Shown piece after piece: positions 12,289 through 23,143 of a stretch of 64,000 nucleotides of DNA (positions are counted from its first letter, which is position 1; every line of letters begins with the position of its first letter). The notes under the pieces were generated by a model. It saw only the letters and a program-made list of their open reading frames with translations, had not been told where the DNA came from and did no database searches. The DNA comes from Macquaria australasica (lineage: Eukaryota > Chordata > Actinopteri > Centrarchiformes > Percichthyidae): the NCBI GenBank assembly GCA_005408345.1, contig SEMN01000405.1:124001-188000 (forward strand). The letters run 5' to 3'. Both the position numbers and the translations under genes were made by a program.

Positions 12289-12992
12289 ATTGAAGAATTC
12301 ATTCATAAAATAAAAAATTAAGCTCATTAACATCAGTACATCGGTTTGGTTCTCAATTTTGAGTTTGTTAGGTAATGTTTTCATTCCAGGGTTATCATGG
12401 CTTCAAAAGGTATCACTAAAGCTACACACAATAGATACTATAACTGAAAACCTTACTGAAGTAACTTTGATCTTCCCAAAATAATTTGCTCTTTTATAAT
12501 GTGTAAGTTAATCTTCTTTTGCAACAGAAAGCAGCCATGGGATGCCACAGGGATCCGCTCTAGGCCCCATCCAATCTCAGAATCCCTTGCTTACAGATTC
12601 TGCATTCATATGCAGATGCTTATAGAGATTAGGTATCATCTAACATCCCCTGTTCTTCCTTGGAAAGCATATTTTTGTAAATTGTGTTTTTACTTAATAT
12701 AAACAATTTCTTTTGGGTGATGATGCTGTTGATGATGTTGGTTTCTAGTAGTACAGACAAAACAACAAATTTGAACCATATTCTACTGCTTTTTTAATGA
12801 GCAATTTACTTGCAAGCTGTTTGTGATTATTACATTTTATCTGTCACTCACCCAGATTTATTGTTTGAAGGAAAGTGACAGTAATGAGATGATAATATGA
12901 TGGTGGGATTTCTCTACATTTGAGGCACCTCTTTGATTCCATCTAACTACAATGGGAGGAAGGGAGGGAAAGAGAAAGAGAGAGTAATTTAC

Positions 12993-13138
12993 CTTTCTTC
13001 TGCAGTATAGCACTCCCGCTGCGCTTCCCTATGTGGTTCTCCACATAACAGGTGTAGTTGGCTAGGTCTGCCTCCTCCACAGCATCAAACGTTAGGGATA
13101 GCTGCACCTCCTTTTCCCCTAAATGCTCCCTCAAAATC
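12993..13138 (-). CDS. il1rapl2: il1rapl2-like exon, second half of third Ig domain
   Basis: A 146-bp exon on the minus strand with acceptor TGTGTGTTTGTCCAG and donor GTAAAT. The first base completes the arginine codon from the previous exon (1+144+1 bases). It encodes ILREHLGEKEVQLSLTFDAV, then EEADLANYTCYVENHIGKR and a short tail ending in QKK. DLANYTCYVEN is the canonical D-x-G/A-x-Y-x-C motif with the F-strand cysteine, which pairs with the LDC cysteine of the preceding exon. EHLGEKEV and DAVEEADLANYTC resemble IL1RAPL2 more than IL1RAPL1, which has EEGDLGNYSC at the same place. The frame stays open into the intron, so the donor rather than a stop defines the end. It joins the transmembrane exon as an aspartate codon. 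Confidence 0.95.
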
Positions 13139-14765
13139 CTGGACAAACACACAAAGAGAAGACAATTGTCACAGACAGCAGGAACATCTCTTTGCCCCCA
13201 AATGTACTACTTAAAAAAAAAAAACTTTTAAGGAGAACATAAAAATGTATAAAACATTAGATTAATTAGCTGGAGAAATAAATCTACAAGAATGAAACAG
13301 GGAAAGAAGTAAACGTGTAAATCTTAGAGACAGGGGGAGGTTCATGTCTCCTAAACTACTCCACCAAAAGCTGTTAAAGGAGAAAGAGGATAACAGGAGA
13401 GAAGGTAAAAGAGGGAGAGAGAGGAGAGGGGAAACGGAGTGGAGCAGTGTGGATTATAGAGCAGATGAAAAAGGAGGACAGAGGGAGCAAGGAGACGTGT
13501 AGAAAACATTGGCGACAGCTGGAAAAAACCTCTCTCCTTATGGTGAGGTCATATTCTCTAAAAGCCTGTGAGGAGGAGGAAGACAGGGAGTCTGAACTGA
13601 TGTTTGGGTCACAACATGCACCTTTAAGCCTGACTTGAGGTCAGATTCAGCCATAACCAGTGATATCTGACATCAGAATAACTGTGCTGACATGGCAAAT
13701 TCAGAGCAGTCAGGACAGATGGTCCAGTAGCATCACAGGTTGGGAAATTTCCATTCCGCTTAATGTGGCTGTAATAGTGGAAACCAAAAAGGTAATTTCA
13801 TTTAATGCATTTTAATTTCATTTATATTATTTATTATGTTATTATTAATATTGTTCTATATTTGAATAGTTGAAATTATTTCATATCTTACTATAAGTCA
13901 CATATGGTCATATCTAAATTTCTGTTCATATTCATTGTTGTGATTCATACTAACATTTCATGTGGCTTTAAAACTATGGCAACACATTATTATCGTCTAT
14001 TTTTGTCTCTTTTTGGTTCTCATTGTTACAGTTAGTGAATGCCAATTTGAATGTCATGTGCTTATTGCAATGTAGATGGTAATTTTAGGTTCACTCAGTT
14101 TACAAACCATGTTGTTCATTCTGTCTTTAAGTTGACATTCATTTTATTGACATAGTTTTATCACTACTATGCAAGAGGCATCAATTCTTTGTTGAGGGAA
14201 CTTAGTTGAGGGAAGCCCTGCCAGCCTTAGATGCTATGCCTGTCAAGCGTTCATGTATAGCACTGCACATAAGCAGTGTCTAATGATAATGGTGACAGAT
14301 AGACCACTTGTAATTTGTGGTAACTTTTAAAACAATGGGTTCTTCATTTTAGACAGAATTAGACAAAAGTCGGTTTCGTATTTTTAGCCAGTGGCCACTA
14401 TTTTACTGGCTGAAATGACAACTGGCAATAAGAAACCTGCAAAAGGGTCTTTAATATACATTTGATGGCTATATACTGTACATGATATCATGCTAACTCA
14501 GCGCAGGGTAATGATGCAGAAAAGACTGGCTAAAGCTTCCAAACCAAAAAGTCAGCATCCTCCCCAGTTAATGATCCATGTAGAAGACACAGTGATTAGA
14601 TTTATGTTGTATTATATATAGTCTTTTAAACTATATGTTTCACTTTTACATAAGAAAGGGACTCGAGAATGAGTACAAATAGTTAAGCCATCTTGGGTAA
14701 ACTTACCCAAATCCAATCCAAGACAAACAAAAACAAAAAATCCTCCCACTAATATTACACTAAAT

Positions 14766-15441
14766 CAGGGATCATCAACTACATTTGTCCAAGTGCCAGA
14801 ATTATTCAAAGCAGACAAAGTGGGGGCCGGACTTTCAGTTTATATGTGATATAGTATGTATATATATATATTATTTTTGTTAGCCTATCAGTGTGAACAG
14901 ATTTCTAAAATACATGAGATATCCATAAAGATAACTAGACATATGAAACACAATTGCAGTCCTGATTGGCAGGACATATTAATCATTTTTGGTGCTATCA
15001 ATGTCCTGATTGGTGGAAAATGCTTGCAAGAAGCAGGAAGAAAAGCCTTTTGAATTGTTTGTCAGCCACGCAAAAGTGAAAAAAATAAATAAAACAAAAT
15101 GTTAAATAAGAGCATGTGAAAAAAATAAAAGGAAATGTTAAATGAGAGCTATAAGTTTGTCCCCATTCTTGTGTGAAAATATGGCACAAGCTGCATTCCA
15201 TTCATAAAAGAATAAAAGATTTCATTTCAGCTTCACCTATTCCGCTTGGCACCGGCCTCAAACCCAGAACCTCCGCTGTGAGGCGACAGTGCTAACCACT
15301 GCACCATCGTGCCATTATGCTAAGTATCATAACGCACTGTATTCCTCCTCGCATTTTCTGAATTCATTTATATTCTGCAGGCCGGATGAGAAGCTTTGGC
15401 GGGCTGGATGTGGCCCGTGGGCCGCCAGCTGATGAACCCTG
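14766..15441. mobile_element. Non-autonomous hAT-like element (CAGGG ends, 8-bp duplication)
   Basis: A 676-bp element. Its left end CAGGGATCATCAACT pairs with the reverse complement of its right end CAGGGTTCATCAGCT. It is flanked by CACTAAAT (14758-14765) and CATTAAAT (15442-15449), matching at 7 of 8 bases, as expected for hAT. Subterminal GGGGGCCGGAC and GGCCGGATGAG blocks are typical of this fish family. A tRNA-derived SINE fragment lies inside. No intact transposase is present. Confidence 0.8.
15239..15314 (-). repeat. tRNA-derived SINE head fragment, inside hAT-like element
   Basis: On the minus strand it reads GGCACGATGGTGCAGTGGTT, then AGCACTGTCGCCTCACAGC, then GGTTCTGGGTTTGAGGCC. 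These are the A-box (TGGTGCAGTGG) and B-box-like (GGGTTTGAGGCC) RNA polymerase III promoter elements of a common fish tRNA-related SINE. The body and tail are missing, so it is a 5' fragment of about 75 bp. Confidence 0.7.
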
Positions 15442-17819
15442 CATTAAATGATAAAGTATAGCTCATATGGTGGTAAGTAGCATGCAGGACCGGTGTTACA
15501 CTGGCCCCATACAATGGATGTTTGTTTTCACAATGCAACAAGTAACCTCACATAATAATGTAGTTAGCTAATGATATGCTAATGCTTCCCTTTTAAGAAA
15601 TTCTATGTTACCACTGTAGGTAGCTAGTTAGCTAGGCATGCTCACATTAGCGGCTTATGTTAGAACAGATAGTTTAATCTATTCATTACACTTGTGCTAT
15701 TATTATTATTATTTTTTTTTTGGAAAGGCATTAATGACAGAAACCACCCTCCAAACTTGAGCAGACCACTTCAACATGTGGAGAAATCCAAAGCCTGACA
15801 AACCTGCTGTATGTAGAATCATAGAATCACCATAATCATGGCTGATAAGCTGTGGAGCAAACAGTCAATTAAAATGACAGTTGACCATTTAATTTACCCC
15901 AACACTCTTGCTATTAACCAAATCTATCCAGTGGTTCAGAGAGGAAGATTATTTTAAAAGCCAGTGTCTTTTGAAGTGAACTCAAGTGTCAGCTTCTAAT
16001 ACTTGTGTAATCACAGCTTGAACCTCAGAGAAAATTGTCTTCAACTGCGACAGGACCAGATAAAATGAGCGTGAGGTGTGTGAACTAAGACAAATTTGGA
16101 CAGGCTTGTGTCTGCAGCCAGCATTACATTTTTTGATTAAACAATAGTCACAGTGCAGGGAAATTTGATTTTCACAACATGAATAAGTCAGTGGTTGAGA
16201 TATAAGAACCACAGCAAAAATGGGGTATCAAACCAAACATAAGCAATAATTACATTACATAATTACATGACAAATATGAAAATTTGTATTTACTGTATAT
16301 GTTGCAACAGGTGATGTTACATATACTGTATAAGCCCCTTTAAAGAATGACTTCCAAGTCTGTCCAGAAAAATGTAAAGACTATGTAACTTTAAGCATGA
16401 AAAGCTTATGTAATAAAAACCTATCAAAAGGATTACATTTTCAATTTGCAAGATGAAGTGGCTGAATTCAAAGTGAATGAAAACCCTGCATAGTTTAAAT
16501 TGCCTTGCTCACACAAATCAATTTTTGGTATAATGGCAAAGCAACCTGTAGAGAAACCTCCAGAGTAAATGTGCACAGTGAAGACTGAGCAAGAGGAAAT
16601 CTGGAATCTTTTTGAACAGAGAGATTTGCAGGTTATCAAAAGAAAAGAATAAATAAAATAAAGGAATGAAAGGGGCAAAAGAGCATCAGATGACTAAAAA
16701 GAAGAAAGAAAGAGAGGTACAGTGGAAATATTCCTTCTCTCCACCAGCTGAGTTCAGCCTGGCTTAGGTTAGCTGTTATGGGGTGGTTTGGTTTGAATTT
16801 ATAGTGACTGGCCAAACCAAACCAGCAGACAGCAGGATTTTGGAAATAATGAGCATATCCCGTGCAGAATCAGCATTAGTGTCAGAAAACAGACCAAACA
16901 AGCCACAGAATTGTGTTATTCTTTCTCTTTGACCTACAGTAGTCCAGACTGGTCACATTCTAAAACAAACGGGTTGAACTACACGGGGGTTGGCACAGTC
17001 CAAACATGGCAAGCAGAGATGAGGCAACGTGTAGTAGTTCCATGTGTTTCTGTTGGTAATTCACCATGAAAAAGAACCGTCTCTGACTCTTGAGGCTTTT
17101 ATCCAAGTGCTAGCAAAGAATTTTGACACAAACACTTTTAGTATGGGTGGTCGCTGTGGGAATTGAACTCCTAACCTTCTCAATATGAATACTTTTCTCC
17201 ACTGGTTTACCATCAGAGGAGCAGAACAAAGCAGTGAAATCTGAAGACAGTAGTAATATTATTATGGTCAACATTACAGTAAGAATTATGGTATTAAAAA
17301 TGGCAAAGGTTCCTGAAGAAATACAACAAATGACTGGGATTTTTTCTCTTTCTTGATCTTTCCCTCTGTGTTAGTGGTTTTAAATTGAGCATCACTCTGA
17401 TGTCTACCAGGGCAGAGCATTAGAGGTCACTGTCAAAAGCAGTGACTTGATAAAATCCTCGATTAAAAACACTTCCTCTCTTCCTTTTTCTCACCCTCCC
17501 TCCAATAACTCTCCATACCCTCTCCCTGCCTGCTTCAGACCAGCTTCCTCTCACCTCCCTCCATCTCTCTCTAATCTATAACTCCAATGCTGTCTTGACG
17601 TCTGCTATTAAACACACTCCTGCCATTCAACTAAATTACACCTGAGTAGTGAATAGTTATTTCTTCTGCTCATCTTTTCATCACGTAAGACCTAGGTAAG
17701 ATCTCCCTATGTCGTCCTCATGTAATGCTAATGTGATTAAAAACTTAAAGCAATTAATAAAAGTCACACTTTAAAGTGACTTAAATCCTCCTCTCCTCAC
17801 ACTCTGGTCATCTCAGTAT

Positions 17820-18310
17820 TCACATCCTCCTCAACCTCTGCTGCTACTTTTGACACCATCAACCTCACCATTCTTCTCTCCTGCCTGGAAACCTACCTCA
17901 ATATCACTGGTACTGCCCTCCCCTGGCTGAAGTCATATGTCACTGAAAGACATCAGTTCGGCTGCACCTCTGGTACTGCACCTTGGTCCTCTCCTGTTCT
18001 TTCTCGCCATGTTGCCATTCGGTGTTATTATCCATCTTCATGGTCTCCACTTCCACTGCTACATAGATGATATCCAGCTCTATGTATCTACTAAATCCAT
18101 CGCCACTACGACTCACTGCACCCTGACCAACTACACCTCACTAAATCATGGATGCAAGTCAACTTTCTAAAACTGAACTCATGACTCATGACAAATCTCA
18201 TACGATCATCATTGGTCCCAAAGGTCTCACCAAAACCATACACATCTCCCTGACCATTAGCAGCTCCACCCTTCCCTCACATCCACAAATTCAGAGCAAT
18301 CTTTGACCTC
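17820..18310 (+). pseudogene. LINE reverse transcriptase remnant (L2/CR1-type)
   Basis: The plus-strand frame shows the pieces LGPLLFFLAMLPFGVIIHLH, then GLHFHCYIDDIQLYVSTKS, which correspond to the reverse-transcriptase block ending in the catalytic Y-A-D-D box; here the box reads YIDD. Upstream, INLTILLSCLETYL and ALPWLKSYVTERHQF match the preceding palm blocks, and downstream LKLNS and a degraded IFDLSFEHK block follow. Frameshifts and stops interrupt it, so it is dead. It lies antisense to the host gene. Assignment to L2/CR1 is by motif. Confidence 0.8.
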
Positions 18311-18339
18311 TCATTTGAACACAAATAACAAGACAAAAA

Positions 18340-18790
18340 CCACCTCAACAACAACAACCCCAGCTTATTTGTGCATACTGAAGACGTAACTCTTTAAAAT
18401 ACCTAACAAATGTGTACTTTTATTTTCAAAGAAAGCTAAATAAAATCCTACAACAGCTGGACACTGTAGATTTTAGCAAACATTATTTTGCTAAAACGTT
18501 ATATTTGGTGATCTAGTGAGCATTTACAAGAGCAGGACGGTGTATGTGGGATCAACTCAAACAACAGTGCCCGTGATCATTGTAATGAGGAACATGTCAC
18601 CTAGTCCAACAATGTGGCTCACTGGTGTGTTTTTAATAGTTTTTAGACAACAATGGAGCTCTGTGGCACAGATGAGGAAGCGTTAACTTGTTAGTAGGAT
18701 CAATTCATTGTTGGTCTTTTCATTGGATTTTAAGAAAATACAGAATATCACCAGACTTATGTTTTAATAAACTTTAGTATATCCCAAACT
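18340..18790. repeat. Unclassified insert splitting the LINE remnant
   Basis: About 450 bp with no LINE motif, lying between two co-linear LINE pieces. It contains CAACAATGGAGCTCTGTGGC and an AT-rich end, which suggests a dispersed fish repeat. The borders are approximate and I see no clear target duplication. Confidence 0.4.
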
Positions 18791-18793
18791 CCA

Positions 18794-19010
18794 GTGCTTG
18801 CTTGCTTGCTCACTTACTCCCTCTGTCATGACCACATCACTCCAGTCCTAAAACACCTCCAGTGGCTCCCTGTACCACAACAGATTCAATTAATACTTCT
18901 TCTCTTCACTTACAAAACCCTCGGTAACCAGCCCTCCTCCTACCATACCTCACTGACCTATACTGCCACAGTCCTTCAATTGACCATATTCACGTTTTCA
19001 TACAAAAACC
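18794..19010 (+). pseudogene. LINE C-terminal remnant, separated from RT part
   Basis: The frame reads HDHITPVLKHLQWLPVPQQI, then LILLLFTYKTLGNQPSSY, the conserved 'HITPVLKSLHWLPV' block near the C-terminus of fish L2-type LINE proteins. It is co-linear with the RT remnant but separated by about 480 bp (18320-18793) of unrelated sequence, which looks like a later insertion. Confidence 0.75.
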
Positions 19011-20093
19011 GAATTTAATAAAGTAGTTTTTCTCCCACCTCTATTGCCATAGTAAAACAGTTCTGAAACAACATTTAGGTGACGAAACGCTCCATGGAAA
19101 ACTAACACTGGCATTTTTAGATAACTGAAAAGGTGGAGACCGTAGCAACTACTAATCTTCACTGTTACAGGTACAAGCTCTGGTTAAAAAACCAATAAAA
19201 CAGTGAGGCTTTGACAACAGCTGGATTGGATAGCTAATGTGAATTTCAAGCAGGTAAGAAAAGCCTCTCCACACCACTAGACATATGGGCCAGTGCTGCC
19301 TTCAAGTGAAAATATGAAGGAAGCACTGGCCCAAGTGGAAATATTGGAATTACAAATTCATTGCACATGAACAAACCATGAAGTATGATAGCTGACTTGC
19401 AGAAATGTTGATTGGCTGCAGACGGCACTGAAGCTGTGCCAACAACTGCAGTGAAACAGATGATATTGCTCATACGTATTATTTTAGTGGTGTGTTTGGG
19501 TATATTTTGACCAAAAACACTAATCCTTGACAGCCTGAACTTATATTTTCCAAAGACAGGTGCAGGTCTTCACAAGGAGAGCACTTGAAGGCTAAGTATG
19601 GAGAAGAAGTCTGAAACTTCCTGTTCGTCACACATATTCACAGCTGGCCACTCTCTCTAGGTGGTGTAGTAATAACGAGGTGAGAGTGTCAAAAGTTCTC
19701 TCACATACTGCAGGGTAACAAGAATGGTAATTACAGGTTATCACACTATCACGGAGGCCACGAGACAGTATTGGATCCTATGCAAACAGACAGGGACACA
19801 CACAGTCTAATGGCCAGTGCTGCAGCAGGATTAGTGGCGGCAGCTAAACGTGGGCAGATTAATGTGCATCACAGCAGGAGTCTGTCTGCTGTAGTGTGAC
19901 TGTTGAATTTGGAGTAGCTGTGTGATTGGATCAGAGGTGGCCAGAGGACTGGACTGAAAGATGGAAAATTCATCAGGCAAAGGTTAATTTAATACCACGG
20001 GGCATGATTAGTTTCAAGTTTAAACACTCATACTCATGCAAGTTCTCTTTATCTACAACACTATTTTCCCAGGAGTGAACATTTTCAGAGGCC

Positions 20094-20326
20094 ACTGAGT
20101 GGCTCAGCAGTTGCAGAGACCATCCTTCAAATCTCTGAGAACCAGGGTTCAAGCCCTAGCAGGTCAGCAAGCAGCCCTCCTGCTGAAGTGTCCTAGAGCA
20201 AGAGACTGAAGCCCAGGGCTGCTGTTGTGGAGCTGACCCTGACCTCTGACCTCCCTGTAGAGGGAGCTGGGGAAGAGGCAAAAGGATTTCCCTTTAGGGT
20301 GGAATAAAGGTTCACATTATTATTGG
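20094..20326 (+). repeat. tRNA-derived SINE, near complete
   Basis: An A-box-like TGGCTCAGCAGT (20100-20111) and an exact B-box GGTTCAAGCCC (20146-20156) are about 46 bases apart, as in a tRNA-derived pol III promoter. The body contains GCCCAGGGCTGCTGTTGTGG and TGACCCTGACCTCTGACC, and the 3' end is GGAATAAAGGTTCACATTAT followed by TATT, a LINE-like tail. A second copy of the same family is at 47648-47815. Confidence 0.8.
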
Positions 20327-22293
20327 TGGGCTGAGTTGATGACATGAAATATGACGGCTTTTGGGTAGGACAGAACATTTTGTCTAGATTTTACTTTAAA
20401 AATGTTTTCTAATGATAAGGGCCTTAACTACTTCCAGGTCAGGGTGAGGGAGTTAATGATGATTGTTTAAATTTTAAGTAACAGAACTGCAATTGTGTCA
20501 TTTCTGTGTTATAATGCTTTTACAGGATGCTGAATCAGAAGAGAATGTGAGCAGGCTGAACAATAACATGGAAAGAGAAGAAGCAGTCAGCCCACAGTGT
20601 AGTCATTGTAGATGGTGAATTAATCCATGCCAGACTCTTTCCAAACTGCCATTGGCAAGGTGCAACAAGTGCATTTAAGGAAACTCAAACAGGCTTTTCC
20701 CTGCCATACCATGTAGTCACTATGTCTCTTTTAAAGCACTAAAGCTGCAGGTTGTACCTGATAGGAGGTGAGGAGGGGAAGAGACTGTTTTTTTAAACAA
20801 TTGTTTAAACATTTTCATTACTAGTACAATGTGATTTAATCCTTAAAAGCATGCTCACTTACAGAGCCCAGGAGGTGATGCGAAATTATTGACTAATCAA
20901 CCTTAAATTAGAACTTGAATTACTTATTTCCTCAAATTAGTAACTCATGCACTGAAATCCAGTTGCTAAGAAAGGTATAGTATGCAGTAAAACAAACACT
21001 GGAAAAATTTTTAAGGGGTGTGTTGCTCCATTAAAGGTAAACTACATTATCAACACTGGGTAGTATTGCTAAATATAGGTCCAACAGGACAACAACTACT
21101 AGTGGTAGTAGTAAACTCATAGAGGTTTAAAACAAACCCCCAGGATTGTCAAATGTATTTGAAAGAGAAAACCAAGGTCAACAGCAAAACTAAAACATCC
21201 ACTATAAGCTTACAGTCTAACTTCCTGGTCGCACTTTGACCTACTGTACTTGCCGTAGTTGTGCACACTCACAGTTTTTCTGTGTAATGAGGGATTACTA
21301 CATCATGGGTGCACTCACTTTTAGTTTTAACTCTACATACAGTGGTAGCTAATCTGGCAAAACTGTAGACTTGTTTACAACCTGTTCCATTGTCTGAACA
21401 CTCATCTTTGTTGCTCCATTGGACCTATTTTTAGTGATGTTGCTGCAATGCAAAATCTAAGCAATTACTGAGTGCAATGTTGATGTACTGTACACCAAAG
21501 TGTTGCTTACTGATTTTGCAACAGGAGTGGCTAAGTCGGTGCATACATTGAATATTCAATTCAGTGATTCTGCAGCACTGCAGGAAACTAGTACTAACAA
21601 GTGGAGTTTTTAAAGTCCGCCTAGATTCATGGGCTCTAATCCTGCACACCTCATCCCATCTCTAGCCCCTTCACAAAGCACTTAAAAAGCCCCACAGAGG
21701 CAGAGTTATTACAGTACAACTATGTTTGCTGCATGTTTGTTTAAGGTTGTTGTACTGGATCCTTAGCTGCCAGGAAAGCATGCATTTGCTTCCTGTGATG
21801 TACTAATCGATGTCCTGTGATGTCCACTAAGATTTTCAACTTTTATAAAGTCCTTCTCTCTGCTTATAAGAGATGCTTGGAAGAATGGCAAAAGGTTTGA
21901 AAACAGCAATCACATGAGCCCAGCCTGACTCATTAACTATGCTCATACAGAGCTCACCATGGCTTTGGTACTCTTTCCTTCTAAAAAACCTGAAAATAAC
22001 AGTATTGTTTAGCACCTGAAACCCTAAACTATTCCCCATGCATCTGTCCATTGAAGAAAGCAAACTAGTAAAGCATTATCATTCTCCATATCCAAACTGA
22101 ACAAACTGTTGCTCTACAGACATACAAGCCACTGAAACCTGACCTGTCCCTTTACCTTCTGTATTACACATTTTGGAGGTAAATGGATAAATGATAAAGT
22201 ATTTAGCTAACTGTTTTAAGCAGGTAACGTGTAAGCCTATCTGTTATTGATACATTCTAAAAGTAATATTCCCAAGCACTACACGACTTACTC

Positions 22294-22298
<5 letters not shown>

Positions 22299-22384
<86 letters not shown>
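22299..22384. repeat. Compound (CA)n-(CAGA)n microsatellite
   Basis: About 22 CA units run directly into about 10 CAGA units. All three long frames here are translations of this tract. Confidence 0.97.
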
Positions 22385-22919
22385 CAGGAGACTGTAAGCG
22401 TTCTGACGGTTTCCATGGTGATCTGGCAGATTGTTCTAATGATATCTGACGCCCCACAGACAATCAGGCTTTTCCCAATAGAGCCCAATGTAATTGGTCC
22501 CAATAGGGGAGAAAATGAATTCAATTTAACTTTATTATTAGTATTCATAATTTAATGGGAAGTTGAGAGGAAATCTGTCAGAGAACCCTCAATGAGTCAT
22601 AAATCATAAGAGAGCAAATTAGATACTGACAGTGTGAGTACTGCAGCTGGAGTCGAGTCTTTTCAGAAATTAATTAACAATAGAAACCTGCAAACTTGAC
22701 AGGCTATAATTGATATTGCAGTGTCTTGCAGGAGTGGTGAAAAAGCAAAAACAATGTTTTGTACATAATGTGTGTTTAGTATTTACTCAGCTTTGGTTCA
22801 TTTTCAATTTACATCTACTGCAGTTTCTATATTTGGTCTCCTCATCTCCAGAAAATGATTAGGGGTACAAATATGACTAGAAGTGGGTTCATATTTAGTC
22901 TAGATGCTGGTGTGTTTAC

Positions 22920-23052
22920 CTGACTTCACTTTCTTTAATGTGTCCTGCTAGTTCTTCGACAAACTTTTCTCCTTTCATCCAGTAGATAATGGGCCTTCTG
23001 TTTTCTCCACTGTAGCCAAAAAATGCCTTGCAGTCCAGACTGAGAGGCATAC
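22920..23052 (-). CDS. il1rapl2: il1rapl2-like exon, first half of third Ig domain
   Basis: A 133-bp exon on the minus strand with acceptor TTGTGTTGCAG and donor GTAAAC. It begins with two bases completing a glycine codon and ends with two bases of an arginine codon. It encodes GMPLSLDCKAFFGYSG, then a short variable stretch, then IYWMKGEKFVEELAGHIKES. The LDC cysteine and the YWMKGEK tryptophan are the B-strand Cys and C-strand Trp of an Ig fold; CKAFFGYSG and YWMKGEKF-EEL are hallmarks of the IL1RAPL1/IL1RAPL2 third Ig domain. The EELAGHI segment favours IL1RAPL2 over IL1RAPL1, from remembered family sequences and not a search. A partial in-frame duplicate of the exon start lies 99 bp upstream in the intron. 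Confidence 0.93.
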
Positions 23053-23110
23053 CTGCAACACAAAACACAACACTGTTACTGAAAGACAGCCAAAATAGTC
23101 CCACTGTACC

Positions 23111-23143
23111 ATAGCTGAAACAGGCATTGCAGTCCAGGCTGAG
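23111..23143 (-). pseudogene. Vestigial duplicate of Ig3 exon start
   Basis: On the minus strand, CTCAGCCTGGACTGCAATGC and the bases after it match the exon core at 23012-23044 at about 26 of 33 positions, exactly 99 bp upstream. The encoded LSLDCNACFSY parallels LSLDCKAFFGY of the exon and is in the same open frame. A CAG lies a short way upstream (in GTTTTCAGTG). The match fades on both sides, so only a fragment was duplicated or retained. Confidence 0.6.

Larger units (their letters stand above)
168..12992 (-). other. il1rapl2-like intron between Ig3 and transmembrane exons (12.8 kb)
   Basis: The borders are GT...AG on the minus strand, with a pyrimidine tract before the acceptor. Repeat content is listed separately. 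Stretches 168-650, 780-1250, 3800-5980, 7210-8160, 8470-9380, 9920-10220, 10870-11720 and 12300-12990 hold no gene I can recognise. They show AT-rich sequence with short T-runs (near 4450 and 4495), a pyrimidine-rich patch at 5155-5250 and scattered (TG)n. About 1500-1560 resembles about 14625-14680, indicating a further unclassified dispersed repeat. Confidence 0.85.
13139..22919 (-). other. il1rapl2-like intron inside the Ig3 domain (9.8 kb)
   Basis: A phase-2 intron splitting an arginine codon, with GT...AG borders on the minus strand. Transposon remnants are listed separately. Stretches 13450-14280, 15450-17780, 19030-20090 and 20330-22290 contain no supported gene; they are AT-rich unique-looking sequence with a purine-rich patch at 13380-13450 and a pyrimidine-rich patch at 17475-17575. 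Segment 19790-19930 is more GC-balanced and complex than its surroundings. Confidence 0.85.

Noticed and set aside
27..13138. Assignment of the gene to il1rapl1 or il1rap instead of il1rapl2
   Set aside because: Diagnostic positions (DAVEEADLANYTC, YKCYN, HFGxDET) fit IL1RAPL2 better from memory. A database comparison of the four exons would settle it; best matches to IL1RAPL1 would overturn it.
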